This document shows, piece after piece, positions 1 through 11,670 of a DNA stretch of 64,000 bases. Origin of the DNA: Dryococelus australis (lineage: Eukaryota; Arthropoda; Insecta; Phasmatodea; Phasmatidae). The notes under the pieces were generated by a model. It saw only the letters and a list, made by a program, of their open reading frames with translations. It was not told where the DNA came from and did not search any database. A program made the translations under genes and the position numbers. The stretch's first letter is position 1; each line of letters opens with the position of its first letter. The DNA is taken from the NCBI GenBank assembly GCA_029891345.1, contig CM056995.1, positions 219,754,260 through 219,818,259 of the forward strand. Direction: 5' to 3'.

Positions 1-173
1 ACGTAACATATTCTTTGATCCTTTGTCAATTGAGTGGTGTAATTGAATTTTGAATGTAGACAATATATTCGGAGCTGCAATGCCAAACTATATCCCCCAA
101 TTTTGTTATCATCGGATTTTCTGGATTGCCTCCCACTATGGTCGCAAACTTAAAGACGTATTCACGTCAAAAA
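1..173 (+). repeat. Dispersed repeat, copy 1 (inverted partner near 62 kb)
   Basis: This segment matches the reverse complement of 61,984-62,156 over about 170 bp, with roughly one difference in eight bases by eye. Shared blocks include GAGTGGTGTAATTG and GCAATGCCAAACT. The similarity stops sharply near 173, which looks like an element end, and the other end is cut by the window edge. No coding potential is seen. It is probably part of an unidentified interspersed repeat. Confidence 0.75.
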
Positions 174-1518
174 TTAATTACTTTTATGTTAACAACACAT
201 GTATAAAACACTTGTAATACGTGACATGTTAAGGAAACAACCGTACATTTGATACATAAGTCGATTTGTCAAAGGCTTGATTCAAAAAGTTTGAAGAAAC
301 CCCGATCAGATTATATCTGGTGTTTAACATGTAGTTTACATAGGATACATTGAGTAGGAAGGGGGGGGGGGGTGGTTAACGGCGATCACTGGCGCAGAGG
401 GTGTCTGAGGGTAATGGAAGAAAGGGCGCGACAGAATCTGCCTCTGTATGTAGTGACACCCAAAACATTGGAAGTTCTGCTTGTCGATATTACGAAATAA
501 GTTTTATCTTCAGGGCAGGATAACTCTGCCTTAAAAGTTTGACTGTGTCAGTTCTTCGCCCATTTAAAAAAAACTGTACTTTAACCAAAAAAATTATTTC
601 AAGCTAGTTGCCAAGAAAATATTTTGTAGAACTACAAGATTTCTTGTAAATCCTACAAAACTTTTTGTAATGTTACAAATCAGACACTTGTATTTCAACT
701 TACAGTATTAAAAAGCGGAGATAAAATAATATATTTGGTATTAGAAAACAAATATAATGATTGAATAAGAGGGAAATACAAATATAAAATAAATCAAGAA
801 AGAAAATAATTAGCAGCACCTTGTTGACGCAGGGATACGATCCCACATATTTTGCGTTACTTCTTCGCACCTTTAGTCAAATTAACAACTTGCTACGAAA
901 TATAGAGTAATTTTTTCAATATATACGGTTTGGTTCTGACTGAACAAGAATAACATAAATTATTGTCTTCATTGCTTTGTTAGGATTATTTGAGTTTTTT
1001 AAAGTTATTCACGTTTTACACTTACATTATGTATCTTTTTATATGCCACTACGCTTGACATCGCCCCTAGTTTTTGTATAAACAGCTATGAAGGGTCTAC
1101 GGTTTTATGTTGTTGAGTGTCCACCATTTTATCTGGACTCGTAGATACGGGTCAGCGTAGTACAAGCATTTCTTGAGGTATATTACAAATGAGAAATTTT
1201 ACAAGATAATTTTTTGTACTGCTACAAACGTTTTGGAGAATTATAAAAAATTTTTAGTACAGACTACAAAAAAAAAATTTACAGTGTTCTGTTGGTTATT
1301 TGGGCGTCACAGTACAGGGAATGTCAAGAAAATAGCTTCAGCTACGTCAGAACAGCCTCTCCTAATATTTCTAATTGATTAATATAATTATCAATAAGGT
1401 TATCTTCTAAAGTACTTTATTTCTTTTGTTGTACAGCTTTTAGTGTTACACATATTTTGTTGCGCAGTACTCATGTCCCGTTTATTTGAACAAAAATTTA
1501 GTGACTGGTAAATCAGTA
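174..1518. other. AT-rich DNA without a recognisable gene
   Basis: No open frame here resembles a known protein. There is a poly-G tract near 361-371. Two patches, about 625-690 and 1,185-1,290, are rich in short TTGTA/TACAA palindromes that could fold into hairpins. They may be remnants of an AT-rich MITE, but no target duplication was found. Confidence 0.5.
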
Positions 1519-1938
1519 TATGTTGTTCACGGGAAAATGAGCACCTTTGAGAACCCTTATTAAGATCTACTTTTTCACAAGCCATGTATTCTTCCGCCTT
1601 ATGTAGAATTAACATTGTCATGGGCCTCTTCACTTTATTCATGCTTCGGTCAAGTAAAACTGTGAAATTATTAGAAAAGTAAATATTTTACACATTTGCT
1701 CATTTTTACACTTCGATGCATTAAAAAAACAGAAAGCGAATGAAATAATTTATGTCATCACAAATGGTAATCTCGACACTTTATATGCGACGTTAAGACA
1801 TGGAACTATTTCCATTCATCGTTACAAACTTGTCTGGGCGCATGTCACTCATAGCGCCCGTTAAAATATATGCAGGAAGTGACAGTGACTTTTGCTAAGC
1901 TTGATTTAAAAAGTTCACACTTTATCGTGAACAGCCTC
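1519..1938 (+). mobile_element. MITE family A (long form), copy 1, TA target duplication
   Basis: This 420-bp non-autonomous element has ends related to TAGGCTGTTCACGG on the left and CGTGAACAGCCT on the right. It is flanked by TA at 1,517-1,518 and 1,939-1,940. The interior is shared with copies near 15.5, 17.3 and 56.1 kb. The ends and TA duplication fit a Tc1/mariner-mobilised MITE. No protein is encoded. Confidence 0.85.
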
Positions 1939-2000
1939 TATCAGATTATTGCGATAGAGTTATTAAAGCATAAAGGTAAAGTTTTCAATTGATGGTTGTT

Positions 2001-3112
2001 CTTTAAGCCTCTGCCACGCTGTCTAATATTCGTTTTCAAATATATTTCAAGACAAAATACTGCCATAAAATTTTTCCTTACAACTAATTTTATCAAATAA
2101 TCTTGAAAATATGCCACACTGTAAATTTTTTTTTGGGATAATCTAATTAGGAATATTATTTAAAAATTATTCTCATAGCGAGATGTTATTTTTGTTTTTC
2201 CATGCGATTCATTACAGGAAGAAAAGTAAGTAATATTGTAATTTATTTTTTGTTTCTTTACTAAATTAAAATTTTATTTATAACATATGTTTCTTTCACA
2301 ATGAAATAAATGCCTCTGAGTTCGTAATACTGTGTGCAATATTCACTTAAAATAGCATTCATGCCCAGGCAGCTTCTACATAAATTCATTTTCTTCATAA
2401 CTTATTTCGTTTCCAGCAATTGTTCGTTATTTCAAGTTTCTTGGCATCCATTTTTGTCGTGCACGATTCTGATTGGCTGAGACCGTCAAACATCAAATAA
2501 ATTTTAGAACCGGTCCAATCTTCAAATGTTTGAAGGAAACTGTAGCCATCCAAATTTCTCGGACAAAAATAATGGCGTTTATGACGTTTCGATGACATCT
2601 TAACTGTCCAACTTTATTTCACCAAACTTATTGGAAGCAGTTTGACACGACAAATTTGGACGTCTAGAAAGTTAAAATAACGAACAATTGATGGAAACAG
2701 AGTAAGTTATGAAGATAATTTATTTATGTAGAAGCTGTCTGGGCATGAATGCTATTTTAATTGAATATTGCACGTAATATTACGAACTCAGAGGCATTAA
2801 ATTTGGTTGTGCAGGAAACATCTCTGATAAATAAAATTTGAATTCAGTAAAGAAGCGAAACTAAATTACAACGTTCCTTATATCTGTTCCTGTAATTGAC
2901 TGCATGGGAAAACAAAAGCAATATCTCGTAATGAAAATTATTTTTAAATGATAATTAAAATTATATTCTCCAGTAAAAAAATTTGACAGTGTGGCACATT
3001 TTCAAGATAAAATTTGTTGGAAGGAAAACATTTGATGGCCGTATATTGTCCTCAAATTTTATTGTCTATAATAGTTGAAGGCAAAAATTTGAAAATGTGA
3101 CAGGGGCTTTAG
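2001..3112. mobile_element. Foldback-type element, arms of about 460 bp
   Basis: The arms at about 2,001-2,457 and 2,650-3,112 are inverted copies of each other at close to 90% identity in the inner part, for example GCCCAGGCAGCTTCTACAT against ATGTAGAAGCTGTCTGGGC. They flank a unique loop of about 190 bp. The termini read CTTTAAGCCTCTGCCAC on the left and GTGACAGGGGCTTTAG on the right. No transposase is encoded and no clear target duplication is seen. A one-armed relative lies at 16,691-17,321. Confidence 0.85.
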
Positions 3113-4040
3113 TAAATACTCAGATATGATAATGACATGGTTATTAGTGCGCCGCGCATCATAGGATTTAGTATGGACTCATTTCATTGCCCCTACCAAC
3201 TTTTAAAATATAAATATAAAGAATCCGTGGTTTTATTTCCTCGTAATTGCAAGTTAGCAAGTTAAAAGTGAGTTACGTAAGTTGTCCCAACGATACGGGG
3301 AAAAAATGCTTTCCTAGGGAAAAAATTTAGTAAAAGGACAAATTTACTGATTCCATGGTCTTCCTGCAATAGAGGGAATAATTATTTTAATAATAACTTA
3401 ATATCAAAGCAGCTTGAAATATATGAATTGTGATTCCCAAACGGTTGTACGATTTCTGCGTAGATATATTCAAACTACACAAGATGAACATAACATTCCA
3501 ACATTCCAGCTATATAAAACAAAAGTTTAAATCTCATACATCTTGGATATATTATAGGAGCGTCCCCCATTTTCGTTCCCTAAAAAATACATAACTTTAA
3601 GTAAAACAGTAAATGAGAAAAAGAGTTTTATCTAGGAATCCTAGAACTACTTCCAACTCACTAATATGCAATGTAACCAAACCGGGGCAATGTGTGAAAA
3701 GTGGATCACTGTAATATTATGCACGTCATCCTGTTTTTACACAGAATTTTGATCACGTGCATAGTCTTTTTTTCTTTTTTAACGGAAACAACTTGTTAAC
3801 GTGAATTTTTATTAAATTTGTTGTTTCCCTTTTGTTTATAAATTAAATTAAACTGATCGTTCTTTCACGTTGTTGCTAGAAACCATGTACAGTTTTCATG
3901 TAATGCTGCTACAGCACACCGTGCGCTTTTAATTAATTTGCGATGTATACGACGTAATTCAAATCTGGAGGTACATGACGTCATGATAACTTCAAAGAGA
4001 AAGGAAAGTCGTGGCTTCCGATATGAGGTGGAATCTCCGT
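3113..4040. other. Anonymous AT-rich sequence
   Basis: I see no coding region, RNA gene or bounded repeat here. Confidence 0.4.
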
Positions 4041-4690
4041 CAGTTTTTTGTTCGAGCCGCCTTTAAGTAAAGCTCTTTTCCCGTCTCTCGCTCACTAATG
4101 TTGCTTCTACTCAGGGTACGGCGTTCCAAAACGTTACCCCGAGAATAGAGCAAAGTCACAGAGAGTAACGGCATGATGAGAGAAAAAAAGAGGGGGCGTG
4201 GTTAAGGAACGAACACGGTGTAAATAGCATGTTGTGTTTACAAGCATGTACTGATTAAGCGACCAATACAATTTCCAAAATAAATTTATCACGTTCTTCA
4301 AATCTTTTATTTTACAAAAAAAAAATAGTTATAGTGTATATAAACACCTTTACTCGCCATAAGTTAATCCTAAACTTTACGTATATAAATGCAACATTTC
4401 CTTTCAGTTTCTTTAATTCTGCTAAACTTACTGCCAATTCCACATTACCCTTCGTTACTCGCCAAAATGGCGCGTGTAAAATTCTAACTCTGGTAAGGTG
4501 AGTTGCTCTGAGTAATTCCTCTGCAGTTTTGGGACACTGCCATGAGCGAGTTAAACATTTACTCAAAGTGTTTGGGAACAGCCAAAGAGAAATGTTTACC
4601 CTGCAGAGTAACGTTTTGGAACGACGCCCAGGAAGGCAAGAAAACGAGATTTCTTATGGGGAAGTCACATTGAGATATTTTCTGTCGTAA
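4041..4690. repeat. Possible decayed element with a short inverted repeat
   Basis: The segment is richer in GC than its surroundings. GGCGTTCCAAAACGTTAC near 4,118-4,136 is inverted as GTAACGTTTTGGAACGACGCC-like sequence near 4,608-4,628. The matching stretch is short and no target duplication was found. This may be a degraded inverted-repeat element. Confidence 0.35.
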
Positions 4691-7600
4691 TGTGCGCCGG
4701 TGCTCCTGAGGGACCATTTTTAAGATTGCGGTAAATGTAGAAACTCCGTTTGGACGTGTGTGTTAAAATAAACGAAAACAATATCAGGAAATTTAACTAG
4801 GATGACTTGAAGATCACGTCTGATTCATTTTAAGGTAAACTTAAGAACGTATATTTTACAAACACTCGTATAAATAAAAAAACATGCAAAAATTTCCTTG
4901 TTTTGAGCAATTTATGAAAATTGCGAAAATATCTCATTGCATGATTTTAAATATCTCGTGGAGTAACTCATGGTACATCATTTCAACGTGAATTTTCTCA
5001 TATTTCTGCACCACTTTTTTCTTCCTCTTAATAAATTTTTCTCTATACAAAACAAAAAATGGAATTTCTGCTCAACAAGTTGAACAATACGTTTGAATTT
5101 ACTAAACTACAAGACCTCGAAAAAAAATTAATGGTTTGCTGCTACAGATTTTAAAATTTATGAATCGAATTTTGATAAAAAAATAATAATTTTATTCTAG
5201 ATGGTAAGTTTAAAATTTCATTACCAGAGCGGAATGTGAAAATATTTGATAAAAATGCCTTGAAACTAATAAATTATAAGGAAGTTTTTATAGCATATAG
5301 AGGCTTAAAAGAAATGAAAAATGGAAAGTTTATACATGATCTAGAGTTCTCTTAAAATTTAAATCAAATTTAGTAATTTTTTTTTACATATTGATTTGGC
5401 TTGCAGATTTAGAGCAAATTTGGCCTATTTGACCCGAAAAGGATCCTGCTCCATGGGTCTTTAAAAAAAAAAAGTGGGCTTTACTTAGATTGCAGACTTT
5501 GATCAAATTAGCTTGATTTTTGCCATTATTTGCTTGATTTTGAGAATGAAACTTAAGAGATAAATAGTGTCTCCAGAAGATTGTGAAAACGTTGCTTGAA
5601 AGTGAGAAATTTACTTGATTTTTAGCTTAATTATTGGGCTGCGCTTGTATCCGCAATAGACTTCTACTTGTATTCAATGCGTACCATACACGCAAGTAAG
5701 GCGTATTGCCTAGTTACAAGGCACTGTACCGCGGCAGTGGAATCTAGCGGAAAATTTGTGTTTTTTAAATGAAAACTGTGGGTGCTAGGGAATTAGCAAC
5801 AAGGGGAGCATTTTTGTTTCGTAGGCCGTACTGCTTGATAAACCAGCATCAAGCGATCATAAATCCCGACGGTCACGAAATTGCCGGCGATAAGAGGGTG
5901 GCCACCCCTGTTATTTTCGTAACGGGGAGTGTTATTATTGTGAATTTGCTCTGAGGTTGAAGATCCCGATAACATAAAACAATGTTCCGCGAACTGTACT
6001 TTCATCTCACCTGGTTTCCGATACATCCGATACATTTGCAAAAATACATTCCAAATCTCCATTTTCAGGGACTTATTGCGCCCTAAATATTTAGTTTAGG
6101 TATAGGGTGTCTTTTATATTTGCCACTTGATTTTGCATAAGGAATCGCCTCACGAAGTTTGTCGGTCAAATTCAGCCCCATCCCGTATGTAGGTATATAT
6201 AATATACAGGATGAGTCTGAAAGACATTGACAAACGCCAGCAGGTGATTCCTTAGGGAAATATAAGACGAAAATGTGAGAACCAGGTTTATGGAATTGAT
6301 TATTAAGGGAGCTGTGCGCCCCCAAAAGTCGGATTTTGAAATGCCTTATGTTGAATATTTTAGAAACTACTTGCGACGAAGCGACTAATAGGCGAATAGT
6401 GTTTGGTATAATGGAGATCGTTCACCTCGAGAAACGTGGTTGGCAATATCATCCCCTTACATTGGGAAAATGGGGATTGCAACCCTGTGTTTGCATGAAT
6501 CGTATTAACAAACAATTTGAAGCAATTTATTGCATGGATTTATTAATCAGCACGTCTACATTATCAAAACAGGTCGTCTTGTCCGAACACTCTCAGGTGA
6601 ACCGTTCGCGAGAAATCCGTGGCGACATCATTCAAAACAGAAAGCGAGTGGTCTGGCAGGTAGGTAATCCATGGCACACGGGACATGTTACTATGATGAA
6701 AGACGGACAATGTCGGTGGTTTCATACTTATCCTGACGTTTTACATTTAATTCACGAAGTAAAACGTGTAGGTGCATAATACGCGATGAACAATTTAGGA
6801 ATTTACCTCCTTAACTACATGATGTAGCACCGACAGCGCCCGCTGTAGTTTAGACGCGCAAAGCGTCGTGTGCATTCATGAATTTAGGTAATTTATCGTG
6901 ACTGTTGAATGAAACCATTGCCAGTTAATATTCAGTTGTATTCATAACAGGACATAATGACTATCAACGACGTAGATCTCGACGTAGATTATGCACCTGC
7001 AGAACTCTCAGAAGAAAAGGGTAGATCAGAAAAACAGCCTTTCACCAGATACCTGATGACTGCATAACAAATGCATAAGGAGAATATTGCGACATCTCGC
7101 AAGACGACTTTCGAATCAACAATCAAACACGGGAAGACTCAGAAACCAATTAACTTCACACTTGAAGAAGAAAGAGGAAAAACGAACGACATTATTTACA
7201 ACACTAAACAATCAACATTAACAAACCACACTATACTAGGAATAAACATAAGGAACTATATACAAACATCCGCCAACCAACTAGTATTACGCAGGAGGTT
7301 ATTAATTATTTCTACCAGGATTAATTCTCAAAAGGTCTCTAGATTACTCTCCACCAATATACAATTAAGTGTCAGTGTGGGCTAGGAACTGCTATCCAAT
7401 GGGTTTAGTTTCCCCTCTAATTATTTAGGTGCTTCTCGTAGTACGAAACAACACCGTAGACTTATCATCCTCATATTACATTACTGTAAACGAACTTATT
7501 TAACTTGCCGTATTTCCTGGCGGCAGACTACAGCGGTTACTTACTGGAGACCAAGATCTTAAACTGTAGGCGCCTTAATGCATAATATTCGATGCGATAT

Positions 7601-7778
7601 TAATTATTTACATTCGGATACACAATACAGGTGGGCTCTCAGGCTCCGTACAGTAACAAACATCGCCCTTTCACATTTCACTTCTTCAGTCCAGGCAAAA
7701 TATACTGTCGTCCGCTGTCTGGGAATTCCAGTGTACTGATACCAACTCGTGCTATATTTTCACAGTAGAATGCCATAC
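4691..7778. other. Anonymous region with an unidentified 147-codon open frame
   Basis: The longest open frame is 6,336-6,779 (+). Its product has no motif I recognise and no supporting context, so it is not called a gene. A short motif TATATAATATACAGG near 6,196 resembles the ends of some insect repeats but could not be paired. Another frame at 7,071-7,385 (+) is lysine- and threonine-rich with no recognisable domain. The stretch may include the far LTR of the retrotransposon at 7.8 kb, but no LTR pair could be matched by eye. Confidence 0.4.
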
Positions 7779-8201
7779 TCAGATTTTCGTCCTGATTAGT
7801 GCGTTGTACGGCTTCAGCTGACGTAAATTGCAGCTTCCCAACATTTCTCCGGTTACAGGGTTAGCTAACACGTAACAGTTCTCGTTATTCTTTCCCGTCA
7901 CGACATAGCGGCTAGAATAAATCGGTAAAAGTTTGGAGCACACAAAATCCCATAACTTGATTATATTGGCGGCACGGACTAAAACTAAAGTTCCAATTTC
8001 CAACTCGGTTAGCTTAGAGGTTTTGTAATAGCGACTGCGCCCTTCCGCTGATATTTTTAATCGCTGGGCCACCAGATTCTGTAGTTCATTTCTTACTTCC
8101 TGTTCACTCGCCTGCGTAATTCTAATCGTCTCGGGAGGTAATGGTAGGTGTTGAGGACTAAACAAACATGACCGTTGACCAGTCAAAATCTCTGATTCCA
8201 C
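7779..8201 (-). pseudogene. pol: Integrase C-terminal fragment of LTR retrotransposon pol
   Basis: The 140-residue open segment reads through LVLVRAANIIKLWDFVCSKL, then LLPIYSSRYVV and CNLRQLKPY. This matches the small beta-barrel tail after the catalytic core of Ty3/gypsy-type integrases, where a K-L-x-P-x-Y/x-G-P-Y-V pattern and a late L-R-Q-L-K-P-Y are common. The catalytic D,D-35-E core and zinc finger are absent. The fragment overlaps the end of the gag-derived frame by about 20 bases on the minus strand, so the deletion joined gag almost directly to this tail. Confidence 0.8.
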
Positions 8202-10217
8202 GAGTCGACTGCTTGCGTGGGTACAGACTCAGATATCCTAGGGTCCAGCGGCTCCTGATTATAAAAATATCCGCCTCCCTGTTGCGTAGTGTACATAGGC
8301 TCGTTGTGTGTCACTGCAGCTGGTAGTGAGCTCGCGCCTCCAGCTGCCTGGCTCGTCTTCACATTGTTATTTCCCTGCGACGGTTGCACACCTAAACCAT
8401 GATCACTGTGGTCGGAGCTGTCCGGATTACTGTGGCGAGGTCTCTGTTCCTCGTGGTCCGGTTCCTTTCGTTTGTTGTCACGTTCATCGGGACCATTTCC
8501 TCAAGATGGTTCACTGTCAGAATAGCTGTCGTGGCGTCCTCTTCCTCTCCATTTATTTCCCTGTCCATTCCACCAGTTTTTGCGGTAGCCTTGAACACGA
8601 GTCTTACAAAAATTATTCCGCCAGCCTCCCTGGCTACCCTACGAAAAAGGCGCTGTCCTTACATTGCGTGCATGCGGGTTATTGCCATACCTAGGCGGCT
8701 GTCTGCTGCCTGTAGTGGTGTGGTAGGTATACTGCGGTCTTCGGTCGGGAGGGCTCTGCCTGTCTTGATCACTATTATTCTGCATCCTCTGCAGGTGATC
8801 AATCTGATCATAGGCTAGGTAGTCTTCTCTGAAGATGGATAAGTCCTCCGGGTGCCTCCCCATCCAGTGAGACTGACACAAACTCTTCGTCTGACAAGGG
8901 CGGGTCTAAGTACCTCGACTTATCGTACATTTCTGCTAGATGATTCTCAAGCTTTTTGCCCTTGCCTGGGACAAATCTCTCACTATGAAACTGCGCCCTC
9001 AGATTACCCTGAATCTTTTTGCTGCAAAAATGATCAGTAAATTTTTCTTTAAATTCATTGTAGGTGTGAACTGTGGACTTATTCATCTCCCACCAATAAT
9101 ATGCATTGTTCCTGAAACTTAGGGAAATGCAGTGTAGCATGTCCATGTCTGGTAGTCAGAACACATTGACATATTCTTCAAACCTCTTTAAAAATCTGTA
9201 TTATTTTCTCCGTAGCGTCCTTCAAATCTTGGCACTTGTTCAACCCACAATTTTGATGGGTGATGCATATATGTCCCAGGTGGATTACTGGCCGTACAGG
9301 AGTGTTACTGTCGTTCCGCATTATTATTTAGTAGGGTTTTGCAATACAGTTGTAGCTACTGATAGTCATGGCTGTTCTACACTGGGCTCTCCCATTCAGC
9401 TTAGGCCTCCTACTGAAGCTGTCACACCGTCCACTGTGTTTCTCAGGTTTCCCACCTCTGTTTCTACATGGCTTAGGTTATCCGCCAACTTATTCATTCG
9501 CTCCTCGGACTGCTTTTCCGCACTGCTGCGGGCTCGCTTGAATTGAGAAAAACGGTGCTCCACATGCTGACCTAAAGAACGCAGATCTGCCTCCACTTGT
9601 CCTCTAACTTGTTCCGTAATTTGCGCCAGATCTGTATGCTTTACCACATTGTCAGATAGGCTGTCCATACGGGAACAATTGAGGTTAATGGCCTCCTGCA
9701 GCCTGTTAACCTGCCCTGGAAACCTCTTCCTGTACCTCTGTTCTGATTTCTTCCCTCCACGCAGTGTGAACTTCAGCCAAATAATTTTGCAAATCAGCCT
9801 TAAATTCTGTTTTTAAATTCTGTCTTGAGTTTCTTCTGGCTATTTTCGATATACTGAATAATGTCAACTTTCTGCTCCAACATGCTAGCTTTAATTTGCT
9901 CCTCCAGGCTATCTTTTTGTTCGGCTATGCTAGCTTTTGTTCGGCCATGCTAGCTTTTGTTCGGCCATGATAGCTTTAATTTGTTCGGCCATGATAGCTT
10001 TAATTTGTTCGGCCGTGCTAGCCTGGAATTGTAGCTGTAATGTCCTCATATAGTCAGACTGGCTATCGATATTATGTACATCTGCAGAAGCTGCTTGAAA
10101 CTCATCCGCACTAGATACTGAGCTGGTCTCGTCATTCCTTTCGTGCCTGAACTCTGTTAATATACTTTATCCTGTCCCTTGCAGTGCAGTTGTATCTGTT
10201 ACGTTACTGGTATCCAT
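8202..10217 (-). pseudogene. gag: gag polyprotein of LTR retrotransposon, broken by stops and frameshifts
   Basis: Gag would form the element's capsid-like particle. The likely start is the ATG complementary to 10,215-10,217, giving MDTSNVTDTTALQ before an early stop. The next part (about 9,400-10,100) is a Glu/Gln/Lys-rich, probably coiled-coil segment. It includes five tandem units of 20-24 bp at 9,917-10,022 encoding repeats like AEQIKAIM. The core at 8,808-9,146 reads YYWWEMNKSTVHTYNEFKEK, then phenylalanine- and histidine-containing spacing and a YDKSRYLDPPLSDEEF segment, typical of the retrotransposon gag fold. The C-terminal part (8,183-8,600) is polar and low complexity, and I saw no intact CCHC knuckle. 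Several frame changes make it non-functional as read. Confidence 0.75.
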
Positions 10218-11662
10218 TATGGCAACTTTGTACTCGTTTTCCCGACAGTCAATGGGCGCAGAGTTACGTACGTTATACCCTGTTCGAGTAGACCTACTCA
10301 CAAGCTGTGTGGTTTATCCTTTCTTTTGAAATCAAAGTACCTTTCAAAACCCGCTACACTTTCAAATATTCTCTCCCTGCGTTATTGACGCCACTGTAAT
10401 AATACCTGTGTGGGTGAAACTTGGAGAGAGATAAGTTTATTTATTCCCCATATAAGGGTATTAGCCCCTGTAAGAAAACGGGTGAAGACTGCCCTGGTTC
10501 TCTAGTCAAATGTAATGTATATAGGCAGAACTGCATAATTAATGTGCAACAACCTGGGACAAATTCATAGTAATAAAATTAACATCGAACACTAGAGAAC
10601 TAACAGCTAAGTTGCATGCCGCAAACCACATCGTCGGAAATGGCTGGACACCAACAGAATTGCAATTACCTGGATAGCTCTGCTCACGAGCAGCTTCAAT
10701 AGCACACTACACAACACAAGGAATGCATAGGAAGCAACTATGTATTTATTTAAAGCAATGAAAAACTTCCAATGTTTAAGTAATGATTTAATTTGGGAAA
10801 ATATTATGGAGATAAATTGCATGAAAAATTTCATTCCTTGGTAGTGTCAAAAATGCAAAAGAATATGCACGCAGCAGCTGGACTAGGTCCTTAAAGATAT
10901 CTCTCATTATGCCTGCTACAAACGCCAATTAAGTTAGTAGAGTATTTGAAGGTGAAAAAGAAAAAAATTATTATCTAGACATCTTGAATGTTACACAGAG
11001 TAAAGTTTTGCAGAGTAAACTTAATTTAGTTCAAAATAAAAGTCACTAATGTTCTCACACTTCGCCGTTAGAATAAATTACGTGCCTATTTCAAATGCTC
11101 CTGGCTAGCACAGTTTACGTCTGTAGAGCAATCAGATACTTATTTATATCTCAGGCACTTTGTAGCCACTGAAAAGAGTCGGGAAATGATGCTGCTTACT
11201 TTAAAAGTTTATTAAACCCACTAACGTTCGTGTAACGGTCACTGTACATTAAATGTAGAGTTTCTCACACCTATTTTATACGTAGCCCTTTTCTAACAGT
11301 AGTACCGTGTACCGTTGGCTTATCACTCAAATTGCAATATATATTTCTTCGGGTCTGGTCAACCTTAAAACATTAAATTTATACTATTAACGTAGAAGTA
11401 AGGCCTTACTGGCCTGCTGTAGTTGTTAATTATATAGAATTAATAAAATAAAATAATGATATAACAATATTACGTGTGGAACATAGGATAATGATAATAT
11501 TTGTTTACAAAATAAACGTGCGTGTACTCTTATGATAGATTTGCATGCTAACTTAAAGTGTGTTCAAATCCAAATCGTACGTATAAAACAATCAGAAGTT
11601 ACAATGTGTAAAAACTTATTTTCAGTCTATGTGTATGTTTTATATAAATGGAATACAAATAT
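10218..11662. other. Possible 5' LTR, then anonymous AT-rich DNA
   Basis: On the minus strand about 10,230-10,520 could be LTR and leader of the element above. It holds a TTATATGG-like and an AATAAA-like motif. The rest (10,600-11,662) shows no gene or bounded repeat. Confidence 0.3.
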
Positions 11663-11670
11663 AGTCACAT
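11663..11670 (+). repeat. 8-bp target-site duplication (left) of hAT copy 1
   Basis: AGTCACAT abuts the terminus CAGTGGCGCAAAT at 11,671. It is repeated exactly at 12,813-12,820 after the other terminus. An 8-bp duplication is the hallmark length for hAT transposons. Confidence 0.95.

Larger units (their letters stand above)
7779..10217 (-). mobile_element. LTR retrotransposon remnant (Ty3/gypsy-like): gag joined to integrase tail
   Basis: Read on the minus strand, a gag region is followed at once by the C-terminal tail of an integrase. Protease, reverse transcriptase, RNase H and the integrase core are missing, so roughly 3 kb of pol has been lost. The gag and pol-tail pieces lie in order, consistent with one element. 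A primer-binding site and paired LTRs could not be established. The sequence upstream of gag on the minus strand (about 10,260-10,520) contains AATAAATAAA and may be the 5' LTR. Confidence 0.8.

Noticed and set aside
6336..6779. A 147-codon plus-strand open frame
   Set aside because: No recognisable domain or neighbouring signals. It cannot be told from a chance frame or a decayed repeat.
8308..9546. Several plus-strand frames of 60-146 codons
   Set aside because: They are antisense to the minus-strand gag and have no recognisable motifs.
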